NCBI GenBank assembly: GCA_945903265.1
Contig: CAMDNQ010000005.1
Coordinates: 115,787-179,786 of the forward strand
Direction of reading: 5' to 3'
Length of the DNA: 64,000 nt
Origin: Candidatus Sulfopaludibacter sp. SbA3
Lineage (GTDB): Bacteria; Acidobacteriota; Vicinamibacteria; Vicinamibacterales; UBA2999
The notes beneath the pieces are model-generated. The model made no database searches. It was given only the letters and a program-made list of their open reading frames with translations, and was not told the DNA's origin. The translations under genes and the position numbers were made by a program. Position 1 is the first letter of the stretch; each line of letters starts with the position of its first letter. Shown here in pieces: positions 43,462 through 52,846 of the stretch.

Positions 43462-44829
43462 ATGACACCGACACTACGTATCGCCACCACGTTCGCCGCC
43501 GCAATGCTGACGGCCATCCCACTCGCCGCGCAGGCACCGCCGGAGGACCCCTCGCACGTTCTCGCGGGCGCGGCGCAGGACACCCCGCCGGTCACGGACG
43601 AGGGCCGCCGGATCGTCATCCAGCATTTCAAGCCGAACGATCAACGCGGCCTGAACATGTTCGAGACACCGAAGGCGCCCGGGGTCGAGTACACCGGCTT
43701 CAAAGTGGACTTCGGCGCGGCATTCACGTCACAGGTACAGTCGCTGGAGCACCGCAACACCGCGCTGCCCGTGATCGCCGCCGGGATCAACGCGAATGAG
43801 CTCGCCGACATCGGTTTCGGCTTCAACAACTCGACCGCCAACGTCTACCTGCACGCGCAGCTGGCCGAGGGCATCAGGGTGCAGCTCACGAGCTACCTGT
43901 CGTCGCGCCATCACAATGAGACCTGGGTGAAGGACGGGTTCATCCTGATCGACAAGCTGCCCGTGAACATCGGGCCGCTGAACGCGCTGATGGAGTACGC
44001 GACGATTCGCGTCGGCCATATGGAAGTCAACTACGGCGATGCGCACTTCCGCCGCAGCGACAACGGCAACGCGCTGTTCAACCCCTTCGTCGGCAACTAC
44101 ATCCTCGACGCGTTCACCACCGAGATCGGCGGCGAGGTGTACCTGCGGTCCAACGGGATCATCGCGATGGGCGCCGTCACGGGCGGTGAAATCCGCGGCA
44201 CGGTGCTGACACCCGGCAAGCGCGGCCCGACGTTCATCGGCAAGCTCGGTGTCGATCGCCAGGTGCGGCCGAACGTGCGCGCGCGGGTCACGGGATCGGT
44301 CTACCACACGAACAAGGCGCTCAGCAGCACGCTGTATGGCGGCGACCGCGCCGGGTCGCGCTACTACTTCGCGATGGAAAACACGGTGGCCACCGAATCC
44401 GCGAACTTCACGTCGGGCCTGGTCAATCCCGGGTTCCGCAATGAAGTGACGGCCATGCAGCTGAATCCGTTTGTCAAACTCGGCGGACTCGAGGTCTTCG
44501 GCGTGGTCGAACGGGCAAAGGGGCGCGCGAATACCGAAGCGTCCGAGCGAACCGTCAACCAGTTCGCCGCCGATCTCGTGTACCGGTTCTTCCCGCGGGA
44601 GCAGGCGTACGCCGGCCTCCGGTACAACACGCTGAACGGCACGCTGGCTGGCATCGTGAACGAGGTGAGCGTGGACCGGTGGCAGCTCGCCGCCGGCTGG
44701 TTCGTGACGCGGAACCTGCTCGTCAAGGGAGAGTACGTGACGCAGCAGTACCACGACTTCCCGGCCGCGAACATCCGTAACGGCGGCAGGTTCAACGGGA
44801 TGATGCTCGAGGGTGTCGTCGCCTTCTAG
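43462..44829 (+). CDS. Outer-membrane beta-barrel (porin-like) protein
   Basis: 455 residues: signal peptide (about 1-23, IPLAAQA), a 40-residue linker, then a barrel-sized region of amphipathic strands (GFKVDFGAAFTSQVQSLEHRN, ADIGFGFNNSTANVYLHAQL, GIRVQLTSYLSSRHHNETWVKDGFILID, TIRVGHMEVNYGDAHFRRSDNG) ending in the classical closing strand with terminal Phe (MMLEGVVAF). I do not recognise the substrate class; the layout resembles porin-like proteins of anaerobes. GGAGGAG before ATG. Divergent from the nrf operon with matching promoter elements, so probably an uptake pore for nitrite or a related anion. Confidence 0.78.
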   Translation: MTPTLRIATTFAAAMLTAIPLAAQAPPEDPSHVLAGAAQDTPPVTDEGRRIVIQHFKPNDQRGLNMFETPKAPGVEYTGFKVDFGAAFTSQVQSLEHRNTALPVIAAGINANELADIGFGFNNSTANVYLHAQLAEGIRVQLTSYLSSRHHNETWVKDGFILIDKLPVNIGPLNALMEYATIRVGHMEVNYGDAHFRRSDNGNALFNPFVGNYILDAFTTEIGGEVYLRSNGIIAMGAVTGGEIRGTVLTPGKRGPTFIGKLGVDRQVRPNVRARVTGSVYHTNKALSSTLYGGDRAGSRYYFAMENTVATESANFTSGLVNPGFRNEVTAMQLNPFVKLGGLEVFGVVERAKGRANTEASERTVNQFAADLVYRFFPREQAYAGLRYNTLNGTLAGIVNEVSVDRWQLAAGWFVTRNLLVKGEYVTQQYHDFPAANIRNGGRFNGMMLEGVVAF

Positions 44830-46652
44830 GTGTTCCTGGCAAAATAGTCGATGACAGCGGTGGCGGTCTTCGGACCGACCACCGCGGCGAGCTCTTCACG
44901 CGTCGCGCGCCGCACCCCAGCCAGACTCCCGAACGCCGTGAGCAGCGCCCGCCGCCGTCGCGGACCAATTCCGGAAACGCTGTCCAGCTCCGACCGCAAA
45001 TCCCGCATCGAACGCGCCTTCCGGTGAAACGTCACCGCAAAGCGATGGGCTTCATCGCGGATCCGCTGCAGCAGCAGCAACGCCGGCTCGCTTGTGCCGA
45101 GGGCGACCGGCTCGTCGCGATCGCGGAGAAACAGCAGTTCCTCCTTCTTGGCCAGTCCCACCGCCACGAGATTCCCAAGCCCAATCGACTCGAGCGCGTC
45201 GTAGGCGGCTGACAACTGCCCTTTTCCGCCGTCAATCACGACCAGATCGGGAAACGGTCCGCCGTCCTCCATGACCTTGCGATAGCGCCTTTGGACGACT
45301 TCCCGCATCGCGGCGAAGTCGTCAGGGATCGGGGATGATCCCTGATCCCTGATCCCTCTGATTCGGTATTTCCGATACTCCGATCGCTTCATCCGCCCGT
45401 CTTCGCACACCACCATCGACGCCACTGTCTCGCTCCCCTGGATGGTGGAGATATCGAAGCATTCGATCCGGCGCGGAATCGCGGGCAGGGCGAGCGCCTC
45501 GCGCAGGGACTCCAGCGCGTCGAAGTGCGCGGCGGTGGCCTCGTTGAACTTCGTACGGTAGGCCAGCTCCGCGTTGCGCGTGGCGAGATCGACCAGCGCG
45601 CGCTTGTCGCCACGCTGCGGTACCGAGATGCGGACCCGCCGGTCGGCTCGCATCGACAGCCACGCCTCAATGGGCTCGACGTCATCAATTTCAAGCGGCA
45701 GATTGATCTCGGCCGGCGGCACCCGGTCTTCATAAAACTGCTGCAGCGCCGCCTGGAGCACCTCCGCATCCCGCTGCGCGACGCCGCCGGGCTCGGTACT
45801 CAACTCGACGCGCTCGACGACGCGGCCGGCCCGCATCGCGAAGACCTGCATGGCGCCGCCGCTCGGCCCGACCTTGAGGCCGAACACGTCGCGATCGCCC
45901 AGTTGCGGCGTCGCCACTTTCTGCTGGCGGTCACGCAGCGTCTGCACCGTGCGCAAGGCGTCGCGCATCTGCGCGGCTTCCTCGAACCGCTCGCCCTCGG
46001 CCGCCCGCGCCATCCGGTCGCGCAGTGTCTCAATCAGCTCGTCGTTCCGCCCTTCCATCAGCAGTTTCGTGCTCGTCACCGCCACGCCATATCGCTCCTC
46101 CGTACAGATTTCGGCCACGCAGGGCGCGATGCACCGCTTGATGTCGTATTCGAGGCAGGGCCTGCCCCGCTGTCCGGTGATGACTTCGTTGCACGACCGG
46201 ATGCCGAACAACCGGTGCGACAGCCCCATCGTCCGCCGCGCGAGTTTGGCGGGCAGGAAGGGGCCCGCGTAGAAATCGCCCCCTTTTTCGACGCGGCGCG
46301 CCACCAGCACTCGCGGAAATGCCTCTGTGGTCGTGACCTGGAGATACGGGTAGTTCTTGTCGTCTCGAAGCAGGATGTTGTACTTCGGCCGGCGCTGCTT
46401 GATCAGATTGTTTTCGAGGGCGAGCGCCTCCATCACCGAGTCGGTGACGATCACTTCCACCGCCGTGATCTCCTCGAGGAGGGCATCGTGGCGGGGACTG
46501 ACGCCGGCGGCGCCCATGTAGCTGCGCACACGATCCCTCAGGGCACGCGCCTTGCCGACGTAAATCGTCTCGCCGGCGGCGTTGCGCCACAGATACACGC
46601 CGGGCTGCTCGGGCAACCGCGCGATCTGCTCCTTGAGGTCGTAAATAGGCAT
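44826..46652 (-). CDS. uvrC: Excinuclease ABC subunit C
   Basis: 608 residues. Order: GIY-YIG nuclease (about 14-95; PGVYLWRNAAGETIYVGKA), Cys-containing C...C...C region (SCNEVITGQRGRPCLEYDIKRCIAPCV), UVR domain (about 200-235), RNaseH-like nuclease (about 380-540; ECFDISTIQGSETVASMVV, VIDGGKGQL) and two helix-hairpin-helix motifs (SGIGPRRRRALLTAFGS). It makes both incisions of nucleotide excision repair. Odd feature: at about 431-440 the usual short loop before PDDFAAMREV is lengthened by RDQGSSPI, encoded by three tandem GATCCCT heptamers. Its stop shares CTAG with the barrel gene. Confidence 0.96.
   Translation of the reverse strand: MPIYDLKEQIARLPEQPGVYLWRNAAGETIYVGKARALRDRVRSYMGAAGVSPRHDALLEEITAVEVIVTDSVMEALALENNLIKQRRPKYNILLRDDKNYPYLQVTTTEAFPRVLVARRVEKGGDFYAGPFLPAKLARRTMGLSHRLFGIRSCNEVITGQRGRPCLEYDIKRCIAPCVAEICTEERYGVAVTSTKLLMEGRNDELIETLRDRMARAAEGERFEEAAQMRDALRTVQTLRDRQQKVATPQLGDRDVFGLKVGPSGGAMQVFAMRAGRVVERVELSTEPGGVAQRDAEVLQAALQQFYEDRVPPAEINLPLEIDDVEPIEAWLSMRADRRVRISVPQRGDKRALVDLATRNAELAYRTKFNEATAAHFDALESLREALALPAIPRRIECFDISTIQGSETVASMVVCEDGRMKRSEYRKYRIRGIRDQGSSPIPDDFAAMREVVQRRYRKVMEDGGPFPDLVVIDGGKGQLSAAYDALESIGLGNLVAVGLAKKEELLFLRDRDEPVALGTSEPALLLLQRIRDEAHRFAVTFHRKARSMRDLRSELDSVSGIGPRRRRALLTAFGSLAGVRRATREELAAVVGPKTATAVIDYFARNT
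45337..45357. repeat. Three GATCCCT heptamers inside uvrC
   Basis: Exact tandem GATCCCT x3, with the inverted CAGGGATC at 45323-45330 nearby. It is read in frame by uvrC as part of an otherwise variable loop. Same type of unit as at 54321-54348. Confidence 0.75.
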
Positions 46653-46709
46653 GGGCTACTATGGCGACTCTAGTCTGAGCCACCGAAACCCCTCATTATA
46701 ACAAGCCAC

Positions 46710-47465
46710 ATGACCTTTACCGGGCTCGTGGGAACCGTGTGCATGTTCCCGCTCCGCGCCATCATCGCGGCCTGCGTCGCGATGCGGATCCATCCCAACA
46801 TCCTGACGCTCGTCGGCGTGCTCATCAACGCCGGCGCCGCCTGGGCGCTGTCGGTCGACCGGTTCCTGCTGGCCGGCGTCATCATGATCGTCGCCAACAT
46901 CTTCGACTTCATCGACGGCAAGGTGGCGCACCTCACGAACACCTCGTCGCAGTTTGGCGCGTTCTGGGATTCGACGCTCGACCGTCTCTCGGACCTCGCG
47001 CTGTTCCTCGGCCTGATCTACCTGTACGCGGACCTGGGACGACCCGATTACGTGATGGTGGCCGCGCTGGCGATGGTGTTTTCGGTGATGACCAGTTACG
47101 CGCGGGCGCGCGCGGAGTCGCTGATCGAGAAGTGCAAGGTGGGTTTCATGGAGCGGCCCGAGCGCATCGTGCTCTTCATGATCGGTGCGTTCACCGATCG
47201 GATGGCCGGCGTGCTGTGGGTGATCCTGGTCCTCTCGATCGTCACGGTGATCAACCGGATGCACTACACGTATCTGGCCTTGAGCAACAAGCCGATGCCG
47301 AACGCCGCAAATCCATTCTGGCGCGCGTTCTTCTGGCGGGACGAGCGGACGAGCGTGCCGTATGACCTGTGGGTCATCGCGATCCTGGCGTTCGTGTGGC
47401 TCACCCCGCCCGACTGGCTACGAGATCCGGCGGCGGCTGGAATGGGCCTGTGGGCCTGGTTCTAG
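46710..47465 (+). CDS. CDP-alcohol phosphatidyltransferase family protein
   Basis: 251 residues with about six hydrophobic helices. The family signature D-x2-DG-x2-AR-x8-G-x3-D-x3-D is present as Asp66, Asp69, Gly70, Ala73, His74, Gly83, Asp87, Asp91: all metal and CDP ligands are kept but the conserved Arg is His. Members join a CDP-lipid to an alcohol (serine, glycerol, inositol). The N-terminal [14 protein letters not shown] and the C-terminal [14 protein letters not shown] resemble PIS-like and DAG-type members. Substrate unknown. Divergent from uvrC; stop shares CTAG with the kinase gene at 47462. Confidence 0.85.
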   Translation: MTFTGLVGTVCMFPLRAIIAACVAMRIHPNILTLVGVLINAGAAWALSVDRFLLAGVIMIVANIFDFIDGKVAHLTNTSSQFGAFWDSTLDRLSDLALFLGLIYLYADLGRPDYVMVAALAMVFSVMTSYARARAESLIEKCKVGFMERPERIVLFMIGAFTDRMAGVLWVILVLSIVTVINRMHYTYLALSNKPMPNAANPFWRAFFWRDERTSVPYDLWVIAILAFVWLTPPDWLRDPAAAGMGLWAWF

Positions 47466-49069
47466 CGGCTGGCCTGACCTAGATCGCTCCGGCCGGCCGC
47501 CTCCGGCCGCGCCAGGCTGGCGACGGCATCCACCAGCGATGCGGGCTCGACCGGCTTCGACAGATAGATACGAAATCCCGCGCGCAGCATCTGCTGAGGA
47601 TCATCGGCATTCCCGTACGCGGTCAACGCGATGACCGGCGGCGGATGGGGCGACCGCGCCAGTTCCCTGATCAGCGCGTAGCCGTCGGGCCCCGGCATGG
47701 CGATGTCGCTGATGACCACATCGGGCCGGCTCCGGACGATGGCGTCCAGCGCCGCCATCACGCTCTCGACGGCGGACACTCGTGCCCCGGCCAGTTCGAG
47801 AACGAAGATGAGCAGATCCCTGGTGTCGGGCTCGTCGTCCACCACCAGAACGGTCACGCCGTCCAGGTGGGCATGGATCTGCTGACGCCCGCTCTCTGAC
47901 TGGGTGCTGCCCTCGGCAACGGTGGCGTCCGCGAGCGGGAGCCTGATCCGGAAGGTTGAGCCATACCCGCGCCCGGGGCTGTCCGCGGCGATCGTTCCAC
48001 CGTGCAGCTCCACCAGGTGCCTGGCGATGTTGAGTCCAACGCCCAGACCCGGACGGTCGTGGGTGCTGCCCGCGTCGGGAAACGGCTCGAACACGCGAGC
48101 CAGCGCCTGGGGATCGAGACCCTCTCCGGAATCCTGGACGGTGATGAGCGCCGCACCCGACTCGCGGGACAGCGAGACCTCCACGCGGCCACCCGACGGC
48201 GTGAACTTCACCGCGTTGGACAGCAGATGCCAGACCGCCTGGTGCAGGCGGTACGGGTCGCCCATCGCGGTCAACTGATCGTCCTGGGCGGCGGAGGCGG
48301 TTATCCGGACGGCCCTGGCGTCGGCGGCCGGGCGAAGGGTGTCGATCGCGGCGTCAAGGATGTCCGCAAGGCGAAGCGGCGCGACGTCGAGACGTATGGT
48401 TCCGCTCATGGCGCGGGACACGTCGATCAGCTCCTCGATCAACCGCTGCTGCGCTTCGATGCTGCGATCGATGACGTCGAGGGCGTGGGCCGTCTGCTGC
48501 GGATTGAGGCCGGTGTCGCGGAGCAGCCGGGTCCAGCCGAATATCGGCGTCAGCGGTGCCCGCAGCTCGTTCGACACCCGTGTCAGAAAGGCATCCTTGG
48601 CGCGGCCGGCGGCGGCGAGCGTGGTGCCTTCCCGTTCCAGCCGCACGACCTCGGTCACATCCTCGACGCGGTGAATGATGTAGGCGACGGCTCCGTTTTT
48701 TTCGAGAACCGGAGAATTGACCGGGCTCCAGTAGCGTTCCTCGAATCCGCCACCCTCCGCCTCCGGCCGGCGGATGTCGTATTTCTGCACGGCCATCGTG
48801 TCCGGCCGGCGATGCTCAAGAACGCGGACCAGTGAGGCGCGGAGATTTCTGGTGCCGGTCGCCTCCGGCTCCGCCGGATTGTCCGGAAACACGTCGAAGA
48901 TGTCGCGACCGACGATCGCGGCGCGGGTCGTCATCGTCGCGCTGAGATACGCGTCGCTGACGGCAACGATCGTGAAGTCCGGTGACAGGACCAGATAGAG
49001 ACCTGGCACCGACTCAAACAGGATGCGAAAGTCTGGCGTCGGAACGCTACTCATTGGAACGCTGCTCAT
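47462..49069 (-). CDS. Hybrid PAS histidine-kinase-like protein lacking the H-box His (pseudokinase)
   Basis: 535 residues: PAS (about 12-145, closing RVEDVTEVV), a HisKA-like helical pair in which the H-box reads [16 protein letters not shown], with Asn167 where the phospho-acceptor His belongs (codon AAC at 48569-48571), a complete HATPase ([29 protein letters not shown]) and a C-terminal receiver (about 405-520; [18 protein letters not shown]sp455, LSKPVEP). It cannot autophosphorylate by the usual route, so it may be an allosteric partner. ATGAGCAGCGTTCCA is followed by a near copy, giving [10 protein letters not shown]. 12 bases after the upstream hybrid kinase gene. Confidence 0.86.
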   Translation of the reverse strand: MSSVPMSSVPTPDFRILFESVPGLYLVLSPDFTIVAVSDAYLSATMTTRAAIVGRDIFDVFPDNPAEPEATGTRNLRASLVRVLEHRRPDTMAVQKYDIRRPEAEGGGFEERYWSPVNSPVLEKNGAVAYIIHRVEDVTEVVRLEREGTTLAAAGRAKDAFLTRVSNELRAPLTPIFGWTRLLRDTGLNPQQTAHALDVIDRSIEAQQRLIEELIDVSRAMSGTIRLDVAPLRLADILDAAIDTLRPAADARAVRITASAAQDDQLTAMGDPYRLHQAVWHLLSNAVKFTPSGGRVEVSLSRESGAALITVQDSGEGLDPQALARVFEPFPDAGSTHDRPGLGVGLNIARHLVELHGGTIAADSPGRGYGSTFRIRLPLADATVAEGSTQSESGRQQIHAHLDGVTVLVVDDEPDTRDLLIFVLELAGARVSAVESVMAALDAIVRSRPDVVISDIAMPGPDGYALIRELARSPHPPPVIALTAYGNADDPQQMLRAGFRIYLSKPVEPASLVDAVASLARPEAAGRSDLGQASR

Positions 49070-49081
49070 ACGCCGCAGGCC

Positions 49082-50695
49082 CTACTCGTCGCCCGGGCTG
49101 GCCGAACCGCCGTCGCGGCGCGTCACGGGCCCGGAGCGCCGGCCGTGCGCCAGGGCGTGCACGGCCGCCACGAGTTCGCCCGGGTCCACGGGCTTCGGCA
49201 CGTGCAGCTGGAACCCGCCCGCCAGCATGCGAATGCGATCCTCCGCCCGTGTGGCTCCAGTGAGCGCGATCGCGGGAACCGGGGCCTCGGTGTCCTCGTC
49301 CCGCAGGCGGAGGGTGCGGATCATCTCGTATCCGTCTCCATCCGGCATCTCGATATCGGAGATGAGCACGTCGGGGCGTTCACGCGCCAGGGCGGCCAGC
49401 GCGGCCTCGGTCGACGCGCACGTCCGGACGATGGCCCCGCGGTCCCGCAGGATCGTCGCCACGAGATCGCGGGCGTCGGCACTGTCGTCGATGAACAGCA
49501 CGCGGACGCCGTCGAGCCGCAAGGGCGCGGCCTGGACCGGCGCCGCGCGGCGGTCGGCCGGATCGGCAGTGCGGCTGTCGAGTCCCACGGGCAACAGCAC
49601 GGTGAAGGACGCGCCGCGGCCGTCGCCGTCGCTGGCGGCGTACACGGTGCCGCCGTGCATCTCGACCAGGTTCCGGACGATCGCGAGGCCGAGCCCAAGG
49701 CCGCTGTGCTCACGGCGGTCGGTTGCCGTCGCCTGCGCGTACCGGTCGAAGATGTGCGGCAGGAAATCCGCGGGGATGCCGCGGCCATCATCCGCGACGA
49801 CGATCTCCACCTGAGACGCCAGTTGCCGAAGGGACAGCCGGATGGTGCCTTTCGGGCGGCTGAACTTGATGGCATTCGCGAGCAGATTCCAGACGACCTG
49901 CTGCAGACGGGCGGCGTCGGCGAGGATAGGCCTCACCTCGGCATCGAAGTCTTTCACGACCGCGACCGCGCGCGCGTCGACCTGGGGCCGCACGGCATCG
50001 AGCGCCGCCTCGCAAATCCTCGCCGGATCCACAGAGGTGACGTGCAACTCGAGTTTGCCGGAAATGATTCTGGACACATCCAGGAGGTCGTTGATCAGCT
50101 GCAACTGGACGTTGGCGTTGCGCTCGATGACGCCGAGCGCGTGGCGGACGCGGTTCCGGTCGAGCGTGCGCTCGTTCAGAATGCGCGCCCAGCCGAGAAT
50201 CGCATTCAGCGGGGTGCGCAGCTCGTGTGACAGTGTCGCGAGAAACAGGTCCTTGGCCGCATTCGCCTGCTCGGCTTCTCCGCGCGCCTCCCGTTCGCGA
50301 AGCAGCGACTCGTCGCGCTCCTGTTCCAGCCGATGCCGCTCGGTGACGTAGCGAAGGCTCTGCGCGAGCCGGTCGGCGGAGAGCATGTTCTTCGGAAGAT
50401 AGTCGTCGGCGCCGGCCTTCATGAATTCGACGGCGGTCTGCTCATCGCCGTGGCCGGTCAGAATAATCACGGGCGTCCCGACGTCCTCCTTGACGGTGCG
50501 CAGCACGTCGAGTCCGTCGCCGCCCGGAAGCTGATAATCCAGGAGCACGCAGTCGAAGGCGGACTCCCCGAGTGCCTCGACCGCGGCTTCGACGCTCCCG
50601 GCCTCCTGCAGCGTCGCCTCGAGGCCGGCCGACCGCAGCGCCCGGGCGACCGCCAGCCGGTCGACTTCGTCGTCGTCTACGAGCAGGATGTTCAC
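49082..50695 (-). CDS. Hybrid kinase (REC-HisKA-HATPase-REC)
   Basis: 537 residues, no membrane helix. N-terminal receiver (about 1-118; LLVDDDEVDRLAVARAL, LLDYQLPGGDG, YLPKNML), coiled coil, intact H-box ATLSHELRTPLNAILGW (His about 157), HATPase (WNLLANAIKFS, DDGRGIP, GLGLGLAIVRN) and a C-terminal receiver (about 400-520; FIDDSADARDL, ISDIEMPDGDG, HVPKPVD). A phosphorelay node rather than a primary sensor, since there is no sensory domain. It follows the Rcp1-type regulator by 13 bases. Confidence 0.9.
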   Translation of the reverse strand: MNILLVDDDEVDRLAVARALRSAGLEATLQEAGSVEAAVEALGESAFDCVLLDYQLPGGDGLDVLRTVKEDVGTPVIILTGHGDEQTAVEFMKAGADDYLPKNMLSADRLAQSLRYVTERHRLEQERDESLLREREARGEAEQANAAKDLFLATLSHELRTPLNAILGWARILNERTLDRNRVRHALGVIERNANVQLQLINDLLDVSRIISGKLELHVTSVDPARICEAALDAVRPQVDARAVAVVKDFDAEVRPILADAARLQQVVWNLLANAIKFSRPKGTIRLSLRQLASQVEIVVADDGRGIPADFLPHIFDRYAQATATDRREHSGLGLGLAIVRNLVEMHGGTVYAASDGDGRGASFTVLLPVGLDSRTADPADRRAAPVQAAPLRLDGVRVLFIDDSADARDLVATILRDRGAIVRTCASTEAALAALARERPDVLISDIEMPDGDGYEMIRTLRLRDEDTEAPVPAIALTGATRAEDRIRMLAGGFQLHVPKPVDPGELVAAVHALAHGRRSGPVTRRDGGSASPGDE

Positions 50696-50708
50696 GGGCG
50701 CACGCTCC

Positions 50709-51128
50709 TCATGGCAGGTCTACCAGCGTCCAGTACTTGTTCAGGGCCGCCGTCAGTTCCATGAAGCTGGGAAACTCGACCGGCTTCCGCAGGTAGCCGG
50801 CAACATGGAAATCGTAGGCATCGATCCGGTCCTTTTCGTCGCCGGATGTCGTCAGCACCACGACCGGCGTGGGGCGAAGCCGCGGATCGGCCCGCAGTTC
50901 CCGCAGGAACTCGATGCCCCCCATGCCAGGCATGTTCAGATCCAGCAGCACCAGCCGCCGCGCGGCCGGCACCGTCCCGTCACGTAACATGGTCAGCGCT
51001 TCCAATCCGTTCACGGCCACGTACAACGGATTGAGGATCTTGTTCTTCTCAAACGCGCGCTTCACGTTCATCACATCGACCTCATCGTCTTCGACGAGGA
51101 GAATGTGCAGGATCCGGTCGTCGGTCAT
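50709..51128 (-). CDS. Rcp1-type response regulator
   Basis: 139 residues from ATG at 51128, which shares ATGA with the stop of the kinase upstream. Rcp1-type receiver: ILLVEDDEVDVMNVKRAF, PLYVAVNGLEALTMLRDG, LVLLDLNMPGMGGIEFLRELRADP, VVLTTSGDEKDRIDAYDFHVAGYLRKPV. This subclass pairs with phytochrome-type kinases, and the kinase encoded just upstream has the matching H-box. No output domain. Confidence 0.92.
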   Translation of the reverse strand: MTDDRILHILLVEDDEVDVMNVKRAFEKNKILNPLYVAVNGLEALTMLRDGTVPAARRLVLLDLNMPGMGGIEFLRELRADPRLRPTPVVVLTTSGDEKDRIDAYDFHVAGYLRKPVEFPSFMELTAALNKYWTLVDLP

Positions 51129-52732
51129 TCGTCGGCTCCCTCCGCGACGTGCTTCGGCCACAGAAACAGGAAGGTGGCACCCGAACCGTCCGCGGACTCG
51201 AGCGACACCCGCCCGCCCCGGTTTTCGACATTCTTCTTGACGAGCGCGAGTCCCATGCCGGCGCCTTCCACCTTGTCGCGCGGTTGAAGCGTCTGAAACA
51301 TCTCCCAGACTTTCGAGTGGAACGCCAACGGAATGCCCACGCCGTTGTCGCTGACGGAGAATTCGTAAAAGTCCCCGGCATCGCGCACCGAGACCGTGAT
51401 GGTCACGTCGGGACGTCCGGAGTGCTTCAACGCGTTGCCCACGAGGTTCTGAAACACCTGCTGCAGCGGCACGCGCTCTGTGTCGAACGTCGGCATTCCG
51501 GCGCCGATCTGAATGACCACGTCGCCCGCTGGAGCAAGCATCTCGAGCACGTCATGGAGCAGAGCCTTCACGTCGACGCACTCGACGCGGTTCCGAACCC
51601 GGCCGGCGCGGGAGTACTGGAGGAGGCCGTCGATCAGGGTTTCCATCCGGTTGACACGCGACCGGAGCAGCACCAGGTGCTGCCGGCTCTCGGCCCCCAG
51701 CTTCTGGCCCAGGTCGTCCTCGATCCAGTTCGCCAGACTGGCAATGCCCCGCAGGGGCGCCTTCAGATCGTGGGACGCCACGTACGCGAACTGATCGAGT
51801 TCCCGATTGATACGCGACAAGGATTGCGTCAGCCGCTGAAGCTCCTCGGCGTGGGCTTCGATCACGCCGCGCGAACGGACCAGTTCGGTCACGTCGACGA
51901 AGTGGCACATGACGCCGTGAACGGCGCCGGTGACATCGGTCAACGGCTGGTACACGAAGTTGACGAATCCCTCCTCCGGCCCACTGGATCCCCGCTCCCA
52001 GACCCGGCGCTCTTCCCTGCCGGTATGGGGCTGGCCTGACGTGTACACCCGGTCAAGAGCATCGGTGAGCGCGGCCGATGATTCTGGAAAGACCTCCCGC
52101 ATCGTCTTCCCGATGACCGGGGCCGCGCCGACCAGCTGATGGTACCGGCCGTTGGCAGTTTCGATGACATGGTCCGCGCCGCGGGTTGTGCAGACCGCAG
52201 CCGGCACCTGCATGAAGACGCGCTGCAGCTCCTTCGACAATCGTTCGCCTTCGCTGCGCCGCGCCTGTTCCAGCGCGAGCTGACGCACTGCCCGCTGACG
52301 GGCGGTCGCGTCCCGGAACGCGACGACGGCGCCGACGGGCACGTCCGCCTGACAGATCGGGGTCACGACGTAGTCGACCGGAAAGCTGCTGCCGTCTTTC
52401 CGCCAGAACAGATCGCTGTCCCCGTGGAAGCTGCGGCCCTCGCGGAGCGCAGAGAGAATGGGACACTCGGATTCAGGGTAGGGAGCACCATCGGCCCGCG
52501 TGTGGTGGATCAGACGATGCTGCGGCTCGCCGATGAGATCCTCCGCGGCCCACCCGAGCATCTCCGAGGCCGACCGGTTCACGAACGTGATGCGGCCCTG
52601 GGCGTCAAGGCCGTGGACGCCTTCGCCTATGGATTGAAGGATCAGCTCGTAGGAGACGTGCGGAGTGGCGGGAGGATGCGGCACCGACACCGGGGAAGCG
52701 GGCGAGCATTCACGAGACTTCCCTTGGGGCAT
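51125..52732 (-). CDS. PAS-PAS histidine kinase with phytochrome-type transmitter
   Basis: 535 residues from ATG at 52732, which is preferred over an in-frame extension to 52786 because that extension would overlap a strong promoter match. Two PAS domains (about 30-150, VSYELILQSIGEGVHGLDAQGRITFVNRSASEMLGW; about 185-300), coiled coil, H-box LDQFAYVASHDLKAPLRGIASLA (phytochrome-class) and HATPase (FQNLVGNALKHS, DNGVGIP, GAGMGLALVKK). No GAF/PHY or chromophore Cys, so light sensing is not implied. First gene of a four-gene cluster of kinases and regulators. Confidence 0.9.
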   Translation of the reverse strand: MPQGKSRECSPASPVSVPHPPATPHVSYELILQSIGEGVHGLDAQGRITFVNRSASEMLGWAAEDLIGEPQHRLIHHTRADGAPYPESECPILSALREGRSFHGDSDLFWRKDGSSFPVDYVVTPICQADVPVGAVVAFRDATARQRAVRQLALEQARRSEGERLSKELQRVFMQVPAAVCTTRGADHVIETANGRYHQLVGAAPVIGKTMREVFPESSAALTDALDRVYTSGQPHTGREERRVWERGSSGPEEGFVNFVYQPLTDVTGAVHGVMCHFVDVTELVRSRGVIEAHAEELQRLTQSLSRINRELDQFAYVASHDLKAPLRGIASLANWIEDDLGQKLGAESRQHLVLLRSRVNRMETLIDGLLQYSRAGRVRNRVECVDVKALLHDVLEMLAPAGDVVIQIGAGMPTFDTERVPLQQVFQNLVGNALKHSGRPDVTITVSVRDAGDFYEFSVSDNGVGIPLAFHSKVWEMFQTLQPRDKVEGAGMGLALVKKNVENRGGRVSLESADGSGATFLFLWPKHVAEGADE

Positions 52733-52781
52733 TCGCGTCGGGTTGTGGCGGAGCGCCGATCGTACCACGGCCGACTCGCTT

Positions 52782-52797
52782 CGCACGATGCGTGCCA
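52782..52797 (-). promoter_or_regulatory. Sigma-54-type promoter of the kinase/regulator cluster
   Basis: Reverse strand TGGCAC-GCATC-GTGCG: perfect -24 hexamer, exact spacing, two changes in the -12 pentamer. Transcription would begin near 52771, 39 bases before ATG at 52732. Confidence 0.5.
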
Positions 52798-52802
52798 GCT
52801 CT

Positions 52803-52824
52803 ACGGATGAACCGGCTCATCCGT
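52803..52824 (-). terminator. Hairpin after ku gene
   Basis: ACGGATGA (52803-52810) and TCATCCGT (52817-52824), perfect 8-bp arms with a 6-base loop, downstream of the ku stop and just upstream of the next promoter. No U-run, so termination is not certain; it could also be an operator. Confidence 0.4.
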
Positions 52825-52846
52825 ATGCGGCAAGCCGCGAGCGACC

